This document shows, piece by piece, positions 61,010 through 64,000 of a stretch of 64,000 nt of DNA. Made by a program: the position numbers and the translations under genes. Location: assembly GCF_003234175.2 (NCBI RefSeq), contig NZ_CP126257.1, positions 62,001 through 126,000 of the forward strand, read 5' to 3'. Below the pieces are notes generated by a model. That model was not told the DNA's origin. It searched no databases and saw only the letters and a program-made list of their open reading frames with translations. Origin of the DNA: Curtobacterium sp. MCSS17_007 (GTDB lineage: Bacteria; Actinomycetota; Actinomycetes; Actinomycetales; Microbacteriaceae). Within the stretch, counting starts at the first letter, position 1, and every line of letters begins with the position of its first letter.

Positions 61010-62026
61010 ATGACCGACCTGCCGACGAGACGAGCACGCCGGCTCGCCGAGGCGAGCCAGGCCGCCGCCGCTGAGCAGCGGGCCCGCGCCGCAGCCGCGG
61101 AACCGCCGACGGTCGCGATCGACCTCCGCGCACCAGCACCGGTGCCGGAGATCGTGACCGGCCGTCGGCGCGACCCCGGCGTCGGGGGGAGCCGCGCCGT
61201 CGGCGGCGACGAGACCGCCGACCGCACCCGGGTGATGGGCATCCTCAACGTCACGCCGGACTCGTTCAGTGACGGCGGTCTGCACCTCGCGGTCGACGCG
61301 GCGATCGCCCACGCGCGCGACCTCGTCGCCTCCGGGGCCGACCTGGTCGACGTCGGCGGGGAGTCCACCCGTCCCGGTGCCGAACGGGTGCCGCTCGAGG
61401 TCGAGCAGGAGCGCGTGCTGCCGGTCGTCCGCCAGCTCGTGTCCGAGGGCATCGCCGTGAGCGTCGACACCATGAACGCCGCCACCGCCGAACGCGCGGT
61501 CGAGGCCGGTGCCGTGATCGTCAACGACGTGTCCGGCGGGCTGGCCGATCCCGACATGGTCCGCGTCGTCCGCGACACCGGTACCGGGTTCGTCGTCGTG
61601 CACTGGCGTGGGCACAGCGACCGGATGTACCGGAACGCCGAGTACACCCGTGCGGTCGAGGAGGTCCGGCGCGAGGTCGAACTGCGTGTCGCCGAGCTCA
61701 TCGTGCTCGGCGTGCGCGAGGAGCAGGTCGTGATCGACCCGGGCCTCGGCTTCGCGAAGCAGGGCGCCCAGAACTGGGAGATCCTGGCCGGCTACGAACG
61801 CTTCGCGTCGATCGGGCTGCCGGTGCTCGTCGCCGCCTCGCGCAAGCGGTTCCTCGACGGGGTCGGCAGCGCCGCCGGTGCTCCGCCGCGCGACCGCGAC
61901 CTCGCCACCGCGGCGATCAGCCTGCTCGCCGCCGAACGCGGGGCGTGGGGCGTCCGCGTGCACGACCCCGCACCGACCCGCGCGGTGCTCGACGTCTGGG
62001 ATGCCTGGAGGGCAGCGCGAACATGA
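61010..62026 (+). CDS. folP: Dihydropteroate synthase with N-terminal extension
   Basis: A 338-residue enzyme joining dihydropterin pyrophosphate with p-aminobenzoate, the sulfonamide target. The TIM-barrel signatures are RVMGILNVTPDSFSDGG (about 75-91) and DLVDVGGESTRPGAERV. Ahead of them is an unusual ~70-residue Ala/Arg-rich extension, so the real start may be internal. It follows ftsH by 6 bp and overlaps folB by 4 bp. The usual folE between ftsH and folP is missing. Confidence 0.94.
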   Translation: MTDLPTRRARRLAEASQAAAAEQRARAAAAEPPTVAIDLRAPAPVPEIVTGRRRDPGVGGSRAVGGDETADRTRVMGILNVTPDSFSDGGLHLAVDAAIAHARDLVASGADLVDVGGESTRPGAERVPLEVEQERVLPVVRQLVSEGIAVSVDTMNAATAERAVEAGAVIVNDVSGGLADPDMVRVVRDTGTGFVVVHWRGHSDRMYRNAEYTRAVEEVRREVELRVAELIVLGVREEQVVIDPGLGFAKQGAQNWEILAGYERFASIGLPVLVAASRKRFLDGVGSAAGAPPRDRDLATAAISLLAAERGAWGVRVHDPAPTRAVLDVWDAWRAART

Positions 62027-62412
62027 AGGACACCATCCGACTGACCGGAGTGCGCGCCCGCGGACACCACGGCGTCTTCGACCACGAGCGCGCCGACGGC
62101 CAGGACTTCGTCGTCGACGTCGCGGTCGAGGTCGACGCCCGAGTGTCGTCGGGGTCCGACGACCTGGACGACACCGTGCACTACGGGGTCGTCGCCGAGC
62201 AGGTCGTGGCCGAGATCGAGGGCGGGCCGGTCGACCTCATCGAGACCCTCGCCGAGCGCATCGCGTCCGCGGTGCTCACCCACCGGGCGGCGCTCGCGGT
62301 CGAGGTCACGGTGCACAAGCCCCAGGCGCCGATCACGGTGCCGTTCTCCGACGTCTCGATCACGATCCGCCGCACCCGCGGTGGTGCGGTGTCCCACGAG
62401 GAAGAAGAGTGA
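62023..62412 (+). CDS. folB: Dihydroneopterin aldolase
   Basis: A 129-residue enzyme of folate synthesis converting dihydroneopterin to 6-hydroxymethyl-dihydropterin. GVRARGHHGVFDHERADGQDF is the family opening with the catalytic residues, and VHKPQAPI carries the conserved Lys. ATGA overlap with folP and GTGA overlap with folK. Confidence 0.95.
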   Translation: MKDTIRLTGVRARGHHGVFDHERADGQDFVVDVAVEVDARVSSGSDDLDDTVHYGVVAEQVVAEIEGGPVDLIETLAERIASAVLTHRAALAVEVTVHKPQAPITVPFSDVSITIRRTRGGAVSHEEEE

Positions 62413-63032
62413 GCCGGGCGGTCATCGCGCTCGGCGCGAACCTCGGCGACCGCGGGAGCACCCTGCGGGCCGCTGCGCAGGCGATCGTCGCCGTGCCGGG
62501 CATCCGGCCGGTGGCGTCGAGCCACGAGGTCGAGTCCGTCGCCCTGACCCTCGACGGCCTCGACGACAGCAAGCCCCGGTACCGCAACGGCGTCGTCGTC
62601 GTCGACACCGACCTGGCGCCGCAGGACCTCCTCGACGCCCTGCACCGGATCGAGGACGACCACGGCCGCACCCGCGAGGTCCGCTGGGGCGACCGCACGC
62701 TCGACCTCGACGTGGTGGCGATCGACGACCTGCGGACCGACACCGCCACCCTGACGGTGCCGCACCCGCGCGCGGGGGAGCGAGCGTTCGTGCTCGCGCC
62801 GTGGCTCGACGCCGACCCGGAGGCCGTGCTGCCCGGGGTGGGACGCGTGGCCGACCTGCTCGAGTCGATCGGCGACGACACCGAGCGCGTCGACGAGCCC
62901 CGGCTGTTCGCGCCCGCGTCCCGGACCGCACCCGCGCCCGCGACCCGGACCGCACCCGACGCCGCGCCCGCACCCGACGCCGCAAGCGCAGCCGCGCCCG
63001 CACCCACTGCCGGAGCGGAGCCCGCCGCGTGA
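62409..63032 (+). CDS. folK: 2-amino-4-hydroxy-6-hydroxymethyldihydropteridine pyrophosphokinase
   Basis: A 207-residue pyrophosphokinase that activates the pterin for FolP. Signatures: AVIALGANLGDR at the start and GDRTLDLDVVAID with VPHPRAGERAFVLAPW. The last ~40 residues are an Ala/Pro/Thr-rich tail (APAPATRTAPDAAP) not found in short FolK proteins. Both ends overlap neighbours by 4 bp. Confidence 0.95.
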   Translation: MSRAVIALGANLGDRGSTLRAAAQAIVAVPGIRPVASSHEVESVALTLDGLDDSKPRYRNGVVVVDTDLAPQDLLDALHRIEDDHGRTREVRWGDRTLDLDVVAIDDLRTDTATLTVPHPRAGERAFVLAPWLDADPEAVLPGVGRVADLLESIGDDTERVDEPRLFAPASRTAPAPATRTAPDAAPAPDAASAAAPAPTAGAEPAA

Positions 63033-63517
63033 AGCCGACCCGCGCCTCCACCCTGGTCAGCGTCGCCCTCGTCGCCGCCGTCGCCGGGTTCGCCCTCGAC
63101 GCCGTGCTGGCCTCGCGCCAGGAGCCGACCCTGCTGCTCTCCACGCCCCTCGGCGTGACGCTCGCCCTGATCGGCGTCGCCGTCGTCGCGATGGCCCGAC
63201 CCGTCCGCCGGCACGCCCGCGACGGTGCCGGCCGGCAGCACCCCGTCGACCCGCTCTACGCCACGCGGGTCGTCGTGCTCGCGAAGGCCTCGAGCATCGC
63301 CGGTGCACTGTTCGGTGCCTTCGCCGCGGGGCTCCTCGTGTACCTCCTGACCAGGTCTGCCCTGCCGCCGCTAGGCTCGGTCCTGCCGAACGCCGTCGCG
63401 GTCGGGGGCGGTCTCGTGCTCGTGGTGTGCGCGCTCGTCGCCGAGCACATGTGCATGGCGCCGCCACCGGGCGACGACGATGACGACCTGCCCAGGGGCG
63501 GGACGGCCGCGAACTGA
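63029..63517 (+). CDS. DUF3180 membrane protein
   Basis: A 162-residue membrane protein of the DUF3180 family, with four predicted helices (about 9-25, 36-56, 84-108, 119-140) and an acidic C-terminal tail. The family is usual right after folK in actinobacteria. GTG 63029 overlaps folK. Function unknown. Confidence 0.9.
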   Translation: MKPTRASTLVSVALVAAVAGFALDAVLASRQEPTLLLSTPLGVTLALIGVAVVAMARPVRRHARDGAGRQHPVDPLYATRVVVLAKASSIAGALFGAFAAGLLVYLLTRSALPPLGSVLPNAVAVGGGLVLVVCALVAEHMCMAPPPGDDDDDLPRGGTAAN

Positions 63518-63539
63518 CCGACGACCGCAGGAGGCCGTG

Positions 63540-64000
63540 ATGCCGCTCGAACGACTCGACGAGCCGGGGCTCGGCCTGACCGGGACGACGTGGACGCGGG
63601 TGTCGCCGAAGCTCGTCTGGACCGAGCTCGTCAGCACGATCGTGGTCGGGGTCGTCGTGACCGCCGGGTGCGTGCTCTTCGCGGTGCTGTTCGGCGGGTT
63701 CGACGGGCCCGCGGGCACGGTCTGGACCTGCGTCGCGATCGTGGTCGCCCTCGTCGCACTGGTCACCGCCGTCCTGACGCCCCGTCGTGTCCGCGCCATC
63801 GGCTACGCCCTGCGCGACGACGACCTCGTGCTGCGCCGCGGGCTCATGTGGCAGCGCTTCACCGCGGTGCCGTACGGGCGCATGCAGCTCGTCGACGTGA
63901 ACCGCGGACCGCTCGACCGGGCCCTCGGGCTGAGCGAGCTGAAGTTCGTCACCGCCGCCGCCGCGACGAACGTCCGGATCCCGGGCATCCCCGCTGCCGA
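63540..64000 (+). CDS. PH-domain membrane protein (YdbS/bPH2-like), 3' end beyond window
   Basis: The first 153 codons of a membrane protein with two helices (about 32-53 and 58-79) followed by a bacterial PH (bPH2) domain: GYALRDDDLVLRRGLMWQRFTAVPYGRMQLVDVNRGPLDRALGL. AGGAGG is 5 nt before ATG 63540. It continues past the right edge. Usually paired with a second YdbT-like PH protein. Confidence 0.9.
   Translation, partial: MPLERLDEPGLGLTGTTWTRVSPKLVWTELVSTIVVGVVVTAGCVLFAVLFGGFDGPAGTVWTCVAIVVALVALVTAVLTPRRVRAIGYALRDDDLVLRRGLMWQRFTAVPYGRMQLVDVNRGPLDRALGLSELKFVTAAAATNVRIPGIPAA

Overview
The window reads as chromosomal DNA of a high-GC actinobacterium. Coding is dense, GTG starts are common, 4-bp ATGA/GTGA overlaps abound, and many starts sit 6-8 nt behind a TANNNT box (leaderless style). 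Haem synthesis is of the coproporphyrin type (HemQ, HemY, a ferrochelatase with a Cys cluster), and pfkA is of the actinobacterial type. The gene set fits family Microbacteriaceae; Curtobacterium is my best guess, but no rRNA or other marker is present to prove it. I see no prophage, transposase, CRISPR array or other clear island.

Layout. 1-8.8 kb: transport and envelope genes (MFS transporter with divergent LacI regulator and a palindromic operator, flippase-like protein, MATE pump, UraA-type uracil permease, GT-C-like membrane protein). 8.8-14.5 kb: an (AGCAC/GCTGT) microsatellite, an M13 zinc peptidase followed by a beta-lactamase-fold protein lacking its catalytic residues, MarR regulator, small proteins, a DUF4232 lipoprotein and a Nudix hydrolase. 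14.6-26 kb: the haem locus, hemA divergent from hemE-hemY-(YtxH-like, Holin-X, DUF3618)-hemQ-hemH-hemC-hemD-hemB-hemL. It runs from glutamyl-tRNA to haem, mostly with 4-bp overlaps. hemD has no canonical start codon in front of its conserved N-terminus and follows hemC in the same frame after one TAG.

26-38.5 kb: ABC ATPase, GntR/FCD regulator, YhdH/AcuI-type oxidoreductase, pfkA, AlkA-type DNA glycosylase, a His-rich peptide, a sugar porter, an epimerase, then a secreted protein, YceI, ECF sigma and zinc anti-sigma cluster, a serine hydrolase and a MarR regulator. 38.6-42.2 kb: a 1182-residue PutA homologue in which key catalytic positions of both enzyme domains look substituted. 42.2-53.1 kb: SDR, phosphatidylserine-decarboxylase-like protein, DUF2071, nitroreductase, an Lrp/AsnC-DDAH-ornithine aminotransferase set for arginine/ornithine catabolism, an epimerase and an aldo-keto reductase.

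53.2-64 kb: a tRNA-Glu/Asp/Phe operon with promoter and terminator, two paralogous coiled-coil cell-wall hydrolases (M23, NlpC/P60), ppa, then tilS-hpt-ftsH-folP-folB-folK-DUF3180-PH-domain gene (cut by the right edge).

A second layer is made of palindromic intergenic elements. One family with a GGACGGGAGGC arm occurs at least five times, a second family with a GTGGANCAGGAA arm occurs twice next to the first, and there are two single 27-28 bp-arm hairpins. Most lie where genes end.
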